The position numbers and the translations under genes are program-made. A DNA stretch of 64,000 nt, taken from contig JAFCMP010000005.1 of NCBI GenBank assembly GCA_017506865.1, positions 1-64,000 on the forward strand, in the 5' to 3' direction. The notes below the pieces were generated by a model, which saw only the letters and a list, made by a program, of their open reading frames with translations, ran no database searches and was not told where the DNA came from. Below are positions 50,701-60,975 of the stretch, in pieces. This DNA is from Tribonema minus. Its lineage: Eukaryota; Sar; Xanthophyceae; Tribonematales; Tribonemataceae. The stretch's first letter is position 1, and the number at the start of each line of letters is the position of its first letter.

Positions 50701-53700
50701 GGCGTCTGCTCATGCGACGTGGTGAGTCCACAGTGTTGAAGATTGACATTGTGGAGTTGAAGTAGGCACATTTGACACTATGAACAGGCGCAAGAGAAGA
50801 TCTTGGCCGTCAGGCGCGTGCCGGGGCTCAATCAATATGTGTGCACGGCGGGGGGGGGCGTTCAGCGGTCAGCACGATGGAAAGAATTGGCGCATGCTTG
50901 TGGGAGCTCAATAAGCTTGTCCAATTCAAGCACAGCCATGGTATCATGCGCCAGCCTCAACTGGCATGAGCGCAGGGGGGGCGGCCTTGTAGATATTACC
51001 ATGATCAGTTGTGCAAAGCCTCAGCCAGAGCCCTGCAGCTATTGGCACGAAGGACCGGGCAGGCATCCACTTCAGAGAGATGGCGGGCTGTCCCGCATAC
51101 ACGGCACCACCACCCCGTTACCATGCAGAAACTGCAGAGCGTAGACTATCACCTTGGGGTAGAACTTGCAGCCAAAGTGTGGCAATTGAAGGTTCTCACG
51201 CACACGTCACACATTTGTGCTCGACAGTACCGAAGCGCGTATTGTGTAACCCAACCAACCTGGTATGCGGATCTGCATGTCACAACGATTGATCAATGCA
51301 GCCGCTCATGCATGACGAGTAGCGGTGCGGGTATGATACATTGCGCGCTCGCTTGGCGCGTCGCACAGCGGCTGTTTCTGACGTCAACATCAGGCAGATC
51401 ACAACACCAGCTGCGCAGTTGAAGTGGGGGCTTGATGAGGTCCATTTTTGCATATGACTTGCTTGTGCATATACATACATTGCTGCGCACCACATGACTG
51501 CTGGCCGGCCGGCGACGGCACTAGCAGGCACGCTAATACATATGCAGCGCGTGCATTGTAAGGCCAAGCCAAGCTTTGCTAGTGTTCACAACTTCAAAAG
51601 CGGCACTTGTAAGGTATTGACCCACATGCGTGTTTGCACGTGTCGCCTGGTGCTCCGCAGCTAGCGTATGCAGGCTTCGACCTGAACGAGGACGGGCCGC
51701 TACAGCACGTGCAGTTTGAAGGCTTGGACAGGGACATGACACAGGCATACGGGGGCAGCATACCGGTGCACAAGGTATGCTGTACATAAATCATAAAGGC
51801 ATACTGAGGCAGCATACCGGTACGCAAGGTATGCTGTGCAAAGTTTTCATGTGTGTCAAAGTTGTTGAAATATTGTGCAGAAGATGCACGTTGGGGCACT
51901 CATCATCACGCAGATTCAAGCCATCATGATGTAACGTCGACGCACGCTTTGATCTGGGTCTTAGGGTTTAGGGTTTCAGTCAGGGTAAACTTTAGGATTC
52001 GGGTTTACACATCTACACAGACTGCACAAAAGCGCACAGCTCACCACTGTGCCAGAGATGGGCGACCAAGAAATTTAGCACACACAGCACCCACGCGTAG
52101 TGATGTGTTGCCAGACGTGACAATAAGGAAACTGGGCGCAAAACTTGCATGAATTTGCACGTCACTGCTCACCAGGACCCAACTTCAACATGAGGTGAGC
52201 TCTGCGCTGTCACTTGCAGAGAGTGGGCATTGTCATTGCTGACACCCTGTACTTCCAGGATCAGCAACTGCTGGCTGTCATCCTGAAAAGTATCACTACT
52301 ACACAGAGTGTGAGTGTGTGTCGACATCCCGTTTTGTGTACTGGAACAAAAAAGCATTAGAGTGCCACGGCATCGCAAGTACATGTCTGCGCGTGCGTCT
52401 TTCAGAACGTAGTTCCCCGCGGCAGTGATTCCGGTTGTCTCACTCAACCATCACCACCATCGTCCTGCCCGCTATCGTGCCCCCCCCCCCCCCCCCCCCC
52501 CCGCTGTCCTCTCTTCGATGGTTTTCGTTGTCTTAAGATGCCAGGAGTATTACCCCTATGGCAATGTCCTGCTGACCTTTGTTAAATCCTGCGAGCCAGC
52601 ATCCGCCGCCCTGCCTGCCGCTCCTCACATTCACTCCATCTCCATCGCCATCTCCCCTACTGCTCACACACCCGCCTGCCTCTCCTCTGCCCTTGGATGG
52701 CTTCTAACTTCCTCGCCGTGACAGGCCGCGGTGACGTTCCGTTGGCCTATCAGATGAATAGCGAGCCAGCATTCGCCGCTTCGCCAATTGCAGAATACGA
52801 TCCGTCACTCAATCTGCACCGCCATCATCCTGGCCACTCCCCCCTCTCCCCCTCCTCATCCATAATGGCTTCAATCTTCTTTGCTGCGACAGGCGGTGGA
52901 CCCCCACGGCGACATCCTATTGGCCTTGAGATGAACGTGCTGCTCTGCCTATTGCGGATGCTGAAGTCCATATGCACACTCAATCCCTCCCCCCCCCCCC
53001 CCCCCTCCTCCTATGGCGTCAATCATGTTCGCCGTGACAGGCGGTGGACCCCCATGGCGACGTCTTGTTGGCCTTTGAGATGAACGGCGAACCCCTGCCG
53101 CGCAACATCTGCCACTCTGCCTGTCGCGGACGCAGAACTTGATTTGCTCACTCGTGTTCATCTCCACCCTACCCCCCCCCCCCCCCCCCCCCTCCTCCCT
53201 CCCATGGCTTCAATCCTCTTCGCCGTGACAGGCGGTGGAACCCCATGGTGACGTCCTGTTGGCCTTTGAGATGAACGGCGAGCCTTTCTACAACATCTGC
53301 TGTCGCGGATGCAGACTTCGATACGGCCATTCAACCTTCACCCTCCTCACCACTACCCCCCCTCTCATGGCTTAATCCCCTTCTCTTTGACAGGCGGTGG
53401 ACCCCCATGGTGACGTCCTGTTGGCCTTTGAGATGAACGGCGAACCCCTGCCGCGCGACCACGGCTTCCCCGTGCGCGTGGTGGTGCCGGGCGTTGTCGG
53501 CGCGCGCAGCGTCAAGTGGCTGGGGAAGATCATCGCGAGCACCGGCGAGAGCCAGAACCACTGGCAGCAGAAGGACTACAAGGTGCGCAATCTGGCACCA
53601 TTTACTATTAACAACAAAGCAGGTGTTCTCGCGCAGCGGCAGCATGCACATGTGCCGTGCTTGATTCCACACATTAAGAAGTACCTAGGTATACTTTGAG

Positions 53701-56400
53701 GTATGCGTCGTCGGCGCGCGCGCAGCGTCAAGTGGCTCGGCAAGATCATTGCGAGCACCGGCGAGACCCAGAATCACTGGCAGCAGAAGGACTACAAGGT
53801 GCGGAGGCTGCGTCGCAGTAGTTTGAAGTAGGTAGGTGCTGTCGCAGTACTTCAAGTAGGTGTTGGAGTATGTGGCGTCAGCGCGCGCAACGTCAAGTGG
53901 CTCGGCAAGATCATCGCGAGCACCGGCGAGAGCCAGAATCACTGGCAGCAGAAGGACCACAAGGTGAGGAGGCTGTGTCGCAGTAATTTGAAGTATGTGG
54001 TGAAGTATGCGTCGTCGGTGTGCGCAGCGTCAAGTGGCTCGGCAAGATCATTGCGAGCACTGGCAAAAGTCAGAACCACTGGCAGCAGAAGGACTACAAG
54101 GTGCGGAGGCTGTATCGCAGTAACTTGAAGTCAGTGCTGTTGCTGCAGTTTGAAATAGGTGTCTAGGTATGTGTCGTTGGCACGCACGGCATCAAGTACC
54201 TCGGCATGATCATCGCCAGTACTGGCGAGAGCCGGAACGACTGGCAGCACAAGGACTGCAAGGTGCGGAGGCTATCGCTGTGTTTTTGAAGGAGGTGTTG
54301 TCACGCAGCGGCAGCTTTTATACTGGCGGCGCTTGGTTCAATAAGTCTCCATGTATGTATACTTTGAGGTGTTAATAATTTTGTGGCGCTGGTACTCTAG
54401 CCTGACTCTACTCGACCCTGACTTGACTCGTCGAACCGCGCCCGATGAGCGTGACACCATGCCGTAGGTACTGTTCGCGTGCGCTGTACACTCTATGTAG
54501 TACTTCCACTTTAAAGTACACACGCATACAGCCGCGTGTAGCATGCCACGCGATGTTGAAGGTGCTTCTCTGCAACGGCACCGTTATCAGGGGGGCGCTT
54601 GTAGCGCTGTCGACGCGAAACCGACAACGGGGCTTCATGCCAGTGTTGACGTGGACATGGTGGATTCCTCCACATGTTTTATGCCCCGTCTTGCCCATAC
54701 TCACACCACCTTCATGCTCTGCCGTTCCAGTCGCGACGGTCACGACGAAACCGCCGATGGCCGCTGTCGCCGCCGCGCGCTTCACACCGCTCAGCGCTTC
54801 TCAGCCAGAGACTCAAGTCAACCACATCTACATGCGCCGCCATGTATGCCCATACGTGCAGTACGCCATACCTATCCCGCCAACGACAAATGACAGCACG
54901 CAATTGACAATCATCGCCGTACGCCGCCGCTGCTCAGGGCTTCTCGCCGAGCGTCGAGCGGGACACCGTTGACTTCTCCATATGTATATATGCGCCGGCA
55001 TGAACCCATACCTACAGTACGCCACACCCATCCCGCCCATGATGACAACGCAAACCTGACGACCACTGCCTGCTGACGAGCGTTCGAAGCTCGCTCTGCC
55101 AGAGCTTGAGGCAGTTGAAGTTGAAGTTATGCTCTTGCGCCGCTGTCGCTCAGGGCTTCGTGCCCAGCGTCAACTCGGCCACGGTGGACGCGGCCACATA
55201 TGCATGCCCCAGCATCAACCCATGCCTACTGTATACAACACTCCACACAACCACGACCACAACACGACAACTGAAGAGCCATCGCCGTGCCCTTGTAACT
55301 ACTCAGGGCTTCTCGCCGAGCGTCGACTGGGACACGGTCGACTTCACCACATGTATATACGCCCTAGCATATATCCGCGCGCGATGTCAACACGGAACTC
55401 ATTACCGTCGCCGTGCCTCACTGCTGCCACTGCTCAGGGCTTCTCGCCGAGCGTCGACTGGGACACGGTCGACTTCTCCACGGCCCCCGCCATCCAGGAG
55501 CTGCCCGTAGTGAGCGCCATCTGCGCGCCCACCGCGCACGCCTTAGTCTCAGCGCATGAGGACACTATCCCCGTGCGCGGTTATGCGTGGAGCGGCGGCG
55601 GGCGGGGGATAGTGCGCGTGGATGTAACTGCCGACGGGGGGGCGACGTGGCACACGGCTCAGCTGGCGCCGCCAGAGGGCCAGCCGCTGCACCGCGCGTG
55701 GGCGTGGACGCTGTGGGAGGCAGAGGTGCCGGTGCCGGAAGGCGCCAGGGGCAAGGTACGTAGGGTATGCACGCGCGCTGCTGGTGAACCTCAACTTGAA
55801 GTATGACATGTCGGCGTGGACGCTCCAGGAGGTGGAGGTGCCGTGCCGGAGGGCGCCAGGGGCAAGATATGTAGGGTATGCACGAGGTAGTCAAGGTGTA
55901 GATGGTGTGTGCTGCGACTGATTCGCGCAGTGCAGCGCGTCATTCGACTGAATTCTTTAAGCGCATCACCCCACGTCCCATTGGTTTAACATAAATGTAT
56001 GACTCGTGGCCAATCGCCGCAGCAGCGGCGACCACGGTCATTGGTGGAAGGCATTCAATTGGACCGCTGACCACACCTTGTCACCTACAGTAGAGCTGTA
56101 CGATCTTCTGATTCGTTTCCACAAATGTTATTAATGGTCAGTGCGCGTAAACCATGTGTGCGCGTGCCGGTGCGGGCCCCTGGCCACAACTTAGATGGTC
56201 AGCTTGCTGAAACTATGCGTGTTCAAACTGTGTGCGCGCGCGCCGCTGCGCAGGAGGGGGCCAAGCTGGAGATTGCGTGCAAGGCGACCGACGCGTCCTA
56301 CAACACGCAGCCGGAACTGGCGGCGCCCATCTGGAACCTCCGCGGCGTGCTCACAAACCACTGGCACCGCGTGCCGCTCGTCGTGTCCGACGAGGAATAG
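47799..56400 (+). CDS. SUOX: Sulfite oxidase (cytochrome b5 - Moco - dimerisation domains)
   Basis: Seven phase-0 exons: 47799-48350, 49486-49638, 49984-50202, 51661-51774, 53394-53582, 55438-55755 and 56254-56400, for 563 residues. Exon 1 has a basic mitochondrial presequence and an Ala-rich hydrophobic stretch, then a cytochrome b5 domain with the haem motif ASHPGG and a second His in YAQHEKQ. Exon 2 gives [20 protein letters not shown] and [14 protein letters not shown]. Exon 3 has [11 protein letters not shown], with the molybdenum-ligand Cys at about residue 271. Exons 4-5 give YGGSIPVHK and [13 protein letters not shown]. Exons 6-7 form the dimerisation domain ([36 protein letters not shown]). 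The enzyme oxidises sulfite to sulfate, normally in the mitochondrial intermembrane space, passing electrons to cytochrome c. Length and order match animal SUOX. Introns 3-6 are filled with junction copies. Confidence 0.95.
48834..49317. repeat. Three tandem repeat blocks in sulfite oxidase intron 1
   Basis: A ~43-bp pair (GAGATTCGTGCTGCTTGCCA) lies at ~48866-48930, a ~105-bp pair at ~48972-49170 (CATCACCCTGACATGTTC), and three copies of a 20-bp unit (CCCCTGCTTGCGGCGCCCGC) at 49252-49317. No exon homology was noticed in these. Confidence 0.88.
50098..50900 (+). repeat. Five-unit array of the sulfite oxidase exon-3 donor junction
   Basis: The real unit starts at AACAGGCGTGAAGAG (50098) and runs through [18 protein letters not shown] to the donor GATGTG|GTGAGTCC (50202) and into GTTGAAGTGGAAGTA. 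Diverged copies start near 50300, 50477, 50628 and 50783. Each holds parts of the coding block, most end in GACGTGG(T/C)GAGTCC or similar, and then carry a TTGAAGT-type tail. Period ~150-175 bp. Confidence 0.95.
51745..51843 (+). repeat. Duplicate of the sulfite oxidase exon-4 donor junction
   Basis: GGCAGCATACCGGTGCACAA|GGTATGCTGT at the exon-4 end is followed ~48 bp later by GGCAGCATACCGGTACGCAA|GGTATGCTGT. The donor is intact in both. Confidence 0.95.
52530..53393 (+). repeat. Array of sulfite oxidase exon-5 acceptor copies
   Basis: The real acceptor (GACAG|GCGGTGGACCCCCATGG, 53391-53393) is preceded by copies at 53229-53231, 53038-53040, 52890-52892, 52722-52724 and a degraded one near 52538. 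Each copy has GACAG, a diverged version of [18 protein letters not shown] and an upstream poly-C tract. Period ~150-190 bp. Similarity increases toward the real exon. Confidence 0.96.
53497..54265 (+). repeat. Array of sulfite oxidase exon-5 donor copies
   Basis: The real 3' half of exon 5 ([20 protein letters not shown] ... AAG|GTGCGC, donor at 53583) is followed by four copies with donors at 53799, 53964, 54101 and 54263. Each retains the coding block and AAGGTGCGGAGG or AAGGTGAGGAGG, and most carry TTTGAAGTA or CTTGAAGTC after it. Period ~135-215 bp. Confidence 0.97.
54628..55437 (+). repeat. Array of sulfite oxidase exon-6 acceptor copies
   Basis: The real acceptor CTCAG|GGCTTCTCGCCGAGC (55435-55437) is preceded by copies at 55304-55306, 55151-55153 and 54935-54937 and two degraded ones near 54790 and 54628. 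Copies read [30 protein letters not shown] and [15 protein letters not shown] before decaying into unrelated intron sequence. Confidence 0.95.
55700..55890 (+). repeat. Duplicate of the sulfite oxidase exon-6 donor, with a dead splice site
   Basis: The exon-6 end (GCGTGGACGCTGTGGGAGG ... GGCAAG|GTACGTAGGG) recurs at ~55813-55885 as GCGTGGACGCTCCAGGAGG ... GGCAAGATATGTAGGG, where the donor GT has become AT. Confidence 0.93.
56017..56121 (+). repeat. Dispersed intronic repeat with a conserved peptide (copy 3)
   Basis: Reads [11 protein letters not shown] and then diverges before a [10 protein letters not shown]-like remnant, in the last intron of sulfite oxidase and sense to it. It is the most diverged of the three copies (see 22018-22110 and 33463-33550). 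Confidence 0.75.
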
Positions 56401-57513
56401 CGGGAGCGTTTTCGCACATGGGGGAGTCAGCCAGATCCTGGAGCCCCACGTGTTTTGTAGTGAGGGCGCAGTGTTTTGAGGAGCCGCCTTGCGATGGCGT
56501 GCTGAGGCGGCAGCGATGCTCAGCGCTTGAATGGGCGACTCAGCGCTAGTGAGTGCGACAAGTGCGGTTACACGAGGCGCCAGCGCCACGCGCTGCACGT
56601 CAATTCTGTCACATGCTGAGCGCTGCTGCCCCACTTGTAACTGCCGCTGCGGCCTCGGGCTTGCGCAAACTTTGCGCTGGCGAGCTCAGCAGCCACCGCC
56701 ATCACATGGTGGGGTCTGAGGCGACGCACTGGCGTGCCGTGTAGTATGGTTCCGCGTGAGTCAAGTGTGGCCACTCGGGACGTCTTGGTGGTTCATCACA
56801 GCGGTGCACAGTGCCGCGCCTACCTAGCAATGCTAATGATATGTAAATGCGGCCGTGATAATCGGTTCGGCGTCATTGCAAATGCGCTGCATGCGGTGCG
56901 GCAATGCTCTGGGGTTTTACCTGACGAAGGGGACCCGACCCGTCATCTGTACCTAGGGCTTGCCTCAAGAATGAAAGCATCTGTGCCTAGGGCTTGCCAT
57001 AAGAATGAAAGTCGCAATCGCCGACATGCAATCATAGAATGACAAGTAGGCCAGCAGCAGTATGAAATGCAAGCCAGCATCGCAGCGGCTGCCTTTGACC
57101 AACGCCACTCTGCAGTGCTGCAGTGCACACCTTGAAGTGCAGCCTGACTGCAAACCAAAACAGTGCTCATTTCAACACACACCGCCTGCTGTCACAAATA
57201 GTGCAAAAGCATACGCTGGGGTCAAACACATTTGATTACATTTTTGCGAGGAAGGATCCTATTCTATATACATACGGCACTTTGTTCAGAGTCTCACTTG
57301 TTGAGAAGCTGCCTTTGTTGAAATCGCATACGATTTCAAGTTGTACACTTTTGGAAGTATAGTGTTTTCAAAAAAGTAACTTCGAAGTAACTTCGAAGTA
57401 TGTACTTTTATTATGTTCCACTTGTGGCTGTGGAAATGCCATGTTGTAGGTGTGTCGCCTTGTTCTCACTCTTGGATGTAGCATGCAAAGCTTGCACGCC
57501 ACACCCCGCCCCC

Positions 57514-57930
57514 CACATCACCCCCAACAAAGCACCTGCAAGCGACTGTCCCCCACATACTAGCAGGGATACCAAACAAAGCTACAAGACTCTCCCCCCA
57601 CAGACAGACCCGTCTTAGGGCCACCCAGCTCCACGCAGACTCCATCTCAAAGTTTTCATGTAGGCCGAGGTCACCATAATGGGCCCTGAACTGGAGATTG
57701 TGGCTATCTACGTGAACCCCGATATCATAAAGATAAGCAGAGGGAGTCACTGGGCGCCAGGCGCTGACGCTAGAAAGAAAGGCTATATAACTAAGCAAAG
57801 CATCGCCTCCTTGATGAGCGGGACGGTGGTTCACCGGGCCTCCCATATCACCCCCAACGAAGCATCCGCAAGCGACTGTCCCCCACACACTAGCAGGGAT
57901 ACCAAACAAAGCTGCAAGACTCGAAGTATG
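57514..57930. repeat. ~417-bp unit bounded by ~80-bp direct repeats (TRIM-like or tandem ORF duplication)
   Basis: The segments at ~57514-57590 and ~57841-57920 (CACCCCCAACAAAGCACCTG ... CAAACAAAGCTACAAGACTC) are about 90% identical and in the same orientation. On the minus strand one 147-codon frame spans both, so the peptide ALFGIPASMWGTVACRCFVG occurs twice. It could be a miniature LTR-type element or a duplicated coding remnant. Confidence 0.6.
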
Positions 57931-57978
57931 TACTTTTTATTAATTCTCGCTCAGGGCGCGAAAGAGCCCAGATGATTG
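57930..57978. repeat. Dispersed ~50-bp segment with a hairpin (copy 2)
   Basis: Matches 20708-20757. It sits just beyond the 3' end of the minus-strand reverse-transcriptase-like remnant, fitting a conserved retrotransposon tail. Confidence 0.6.
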
Positions 57979-58041
57979 GCATCTAGCTGTAAGGCATCTA
58001 CATGTTGTATGACAGTCTGAAAGTGTCGCAACGACAACCAC

Positions 58042-58742
58042 TCAAATGCCGCCGCCGCCAAATGGCATCTCGGGGTCCTCCCCTACGTCCTCCTCCATGT
58101 GCCCCCCCCCCCTGGATTCTGCCATGTGTGTCATGACACGGCCAGAGTACGCCATGTGGAGCGCTGCCGACAGTGCCGAGCGTAAGCGCGCCAGGGCGAT
58201 GCCCTTGAGAGCTTTAGGGCGCGCTCCTCCGGGCACTGACATCCTGCTGGCATACTCCGTCGCCACAGCCTCGAGCAGCTTCCGCCCTGCTCCCCGATGC
58301 TGCCAAATGACCCTATTGCCAATGTGGCAAGTTTGTAGCAATTCTGATCATAATGACCAGACTAGTGGGTAGTCTTGGCGGCCTCTTGGTCGCGGCAGCA
58401 TCGCTCGGGGTCTGCTGCAGTCTTCGCCGCCCGCGACGCCACCTGTGCCTCGAAGCAGGTAACGTCCACAATGAGCGGTAGGTGGCGTGTCGGGTCGTCG
58501 TAGCCGGTCACCGGGAAGGCGTCGGCAGGCAGCACGATGTCCATCCTGCGACTCCCCGGCGGCCCGGCGGACCCCAGGAACGGCGTGTAGTCTGTACTTT
58601 TATGTATGTACTTCGAAGTATACAGCAATTTGCTGGCAGCAAACGCATGGACTAAGCAGTTGGCACTTTGGGCGGCAGCGGCACACAGCCGCCTAAAACT
58701 CTTCAACAAATCCGGCGCTTTTGGGCCACACGCCTGCAACAC
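58042..58742 (-). pseudogene. Non-LTR retrotransposon-like C-terminal debris
   Basis: Two frames (58742-58362 and 58341-58042) separated by a stop or frame break. The first contains DIVLPADAFPVTGYDDPTRH and LIVDVTCFEAQVASRAAKTA. The second has ARLRSALSAALHMAYSGRVM. The DVT...A...A pattern followed by a short Leu/Ala-rich tail resembles the post-RT C-terminus of LINE-type elements in algae. No RT catalytic core is present. Weak call. Confidence 0.4.
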
Positions 58743-58889
58743 TGCGAGACATGAATTCCAAGTGCCAACAACGGGACTACGGCGCCCATTGTTGCCTGAT
58801 TGCCCCCCCCCCCCCCCCCGCCCCCTAACCCCAACAACACCAGGTAGGCAGGTCAGCAGCTACGGCGCGCGGCACACTCTTCACGCTTG

Positions 58890-60564
58890 TTATAGGTCCT
58901 TTTCATTGAAACTTTCAAAATGTCCCATACATTGGTAACCAGCTTCTACATCCGTATACTTCGGCCACCCCAAAAACTCCATGCGCTTGAAGCGCCACCG
59001 CTCCTCCCTCGCGTCCATCAGCTTCGTGTCCATGTCTTCCAACCCATAAAACTCCTCCCCCCTACGCTTGCCGACCAAATCGGCGAGCGCGTACTCCCCG
59101 ATGACGCCACGCCTCCGCAGCGACGCCACAATCGCGCCGAGGCGCTCCGCATTCCGCTCCACATACTGCACTGTGTACACGTGCTCGCAGCGCGGCATGG
59201 GCCGACGTAGGAGCGTCACAGGATCGCCGCCGAGCGCTGCCACGCGCGCGCCAAACGCGCGCTCCACGTCTGCTTGCGTGATGAGCGGGGCCTCATCGTC
59301 GCCGCCGCTGCTGTCGCTGTCGTCGACAGTGCTGGTCGTGCCCTGAGCGCTGCTGCCGCCGCCCTCTGCGCTGCCGCTGCCGCTGCCGCCGGCGCTGGTG
59401 GTGACGCCGCCGCCGCCGTCAGTGCTGCCGCCGGTCTCAGCGCTGCTGCTGCCATCAACGCCGCCGCTGCCGCCAGCGTCGTCAGCGGGGCTGCCGCCGG
59501 TCTCAGTGCTGCTGCTGCCGTCAGCGCCGCTGCCGGCGCCGGCGTCAGCGGTGCTGCTGCCGTCAGCGCTGCCGCCGGTCTCAGCGTTGCTGCTGCCGTC
59601 AACGCCGCTGCTGCCGTCAACGCAGTCGTCGTCATCGGGCTTCGGCCAGCACAACGACGGCGGGTCTTCAGGGTACCGCGCTCGGTACGCGTCCAGACAG
59701 GCTTCATAGTGGCCGCAACCGGGGTCCAAAATGCGGTCATAGTGGACGAAGCTATCGAAGTGGCGCGCGCAGAAAGCGGCGTACGCGCGCGTGCAGACGA
59801 CGTGGCAGCGCCACACGTCGTCGACGCACGCGGACGGCGACAGGGACTTGTGGTGCGGGGCGCCGCGCTCGAGGTCCATGAACCTGCGCAAGAAACGCGC
59901 ATCGCATGCACGTGCGCAGAGAGCGGTGAGGGTGGAGAGCTGCACGCGCGCAGAGAGCGATGAGGGTGGAGAGCACGCGTTGCCGCCCAACACTATTGGC
60001 TGGATTGAGGTCCATGAACCTGCGCGCGACGCGCCGCGCGGCATGCGTGCGCACGCGGAGAGCGGTGAGGGCGGAGGGGAGAGCACATGCTGCCATGTGA
60101 TGTTGCTGTCAGGTGTCTGCTGATCAGGGGGTGACAAACCCCTTGCGACGGTCTGCGCAACCTTGTGCGGCAGAGCCGCTGCTGATAGGCAAGCGACTGC
60201 GGGCCGCGTCGCTGGCGTTCGGCGCGAAGAGCGCCCCTAGTGGCATGTGGCATGCGAGGTCATGCACAGCAAAACTCGCTCGGCCATTTGCGTGCAACTG
60301 TTGTTACAACAGCATGGTCATGACGCGGGGAGCTACCACATGCCTTCTATTTGGCATCAGCTGTTGGCAGCAACACTCCGAGGGAAGCTCAAATTACCTC
60401 AATTACCTCAAATATTCGTCAACGAGCTGCTGCAGGCCGTCGTCGTTGTTGAGAGGACACTTTTGTGCCCTGCCATCAAGCAGTTCTTGCAGCTGCTCCA
60501 CCAGCAGCTTGCGTTCCTGCGGCAGCAGCGCCGGCGGTGGCGGCGGCGGCGGCAGCACAGTCAT
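58890..60564 (-). CDS. GRDP/DUF1399-like protein
   Basis: Exon 1 is 60564-60407 (from [15 protein letters not shown]) and exon 2 is 59883-58890, with donor TTGAG|GTAATT and acceptor GCGCAG|GTTC, joining EYLR to FMDLERGAPHHKS. The product is ~383 residues. The core VDDVWRCHVVCTRAYAAFC ... FVHYDR matches the His-rich signature of DUF1399/glycine-rich-domain proteins (VDxxWHxH...YxxxC). It is interrupted by a ~130-residue Ser/Gly/Thr/Asp repeat (DGSSSAETGGS units), and a conserved-looking C-terminal region follows (ADVERAFGARVAALGG ... FLGWPKYTDVEAGYQC). Function unknown. A start upstream of 60564 cannot be excluded. Confidence 0.6.
59875..60100 (-). repeat. Duplicated acceptor of the GRDP-like exon 2
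   Basis: On the minus strand GCGCAG|GTTCATGGACCTCGAG (real, 59883) is preceded by a copy GCGCAG|GTTCATGGACCTCAATC near 60016. Three TCCACCCTCA.CGCTCTCTGCGC units lie between and before them. The copy runs into a stop within about ten codons. Confidence 0.92.
60395..60412 (-). repeat. Duplicated splice donor of the GRDP-like exon 1
   Basis: The donor reads TTGAG|GTAATTGAG|GTAATTTGAG on the minus strand: the same GAG|GTAATT occurs twice 9 bp apart. A smallest-scale case of junction duplication; use of the second site would add in-frame codons that include a stop (TAA). Confidence 0.8.
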
Positions 60565-60975
60565 GTCGATGGTGGTGTCCGCTTGCGACCATGTGCCTGT
60601 GAGACGCAAGAAGCAGTAGCGCGATGCACTGTGTCATGCATCGTTTGATGCTGATGATGGGTGAATTTTCAATGCCTCTAAGAAGAAGACAGCGTGCTCT
60701 AGATATGCGCTGCACATGGCAAAGCAGGCTAGCTGCGACGTGCGCTGATGGAGAGGGAACCAGCTCTAGAATGACGTGCACAAAGCAGCTGCACCGCTGT
60801 GAACACTTGGTGAGAAGCAGCATTGTCCCCGCATATCGCTGCGAGGGCCGCTCTGGAAAAAGCAGCAGCACAGCAAGTCTGCTGCACACGACTCAATTCA
60901 AAAGCCAATTGCTGTACGATCATGCATGTTTGCTGCGTTCTAGGCTGTTGTACCTGCAAATTAGCAGTGCGATTC

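Larger units (their letters stand above)
56401..58041. other. Intergenic with tandem and direct repeats
   Basis: No supported gene. A ~31-bp tandem pair (CCTAGGGCTTGCC) lies at ~56951-57011. An ~80-bp direct repeat flanks 57514-57930. Confidence 0.6.

Noticed and set aside
56734-57042. 102-codon plus-strand frame after sulfite oxidase
   Set aside because: Contains a tandem repeat and no family signature; a retroelement remnant is possible but not supportable.
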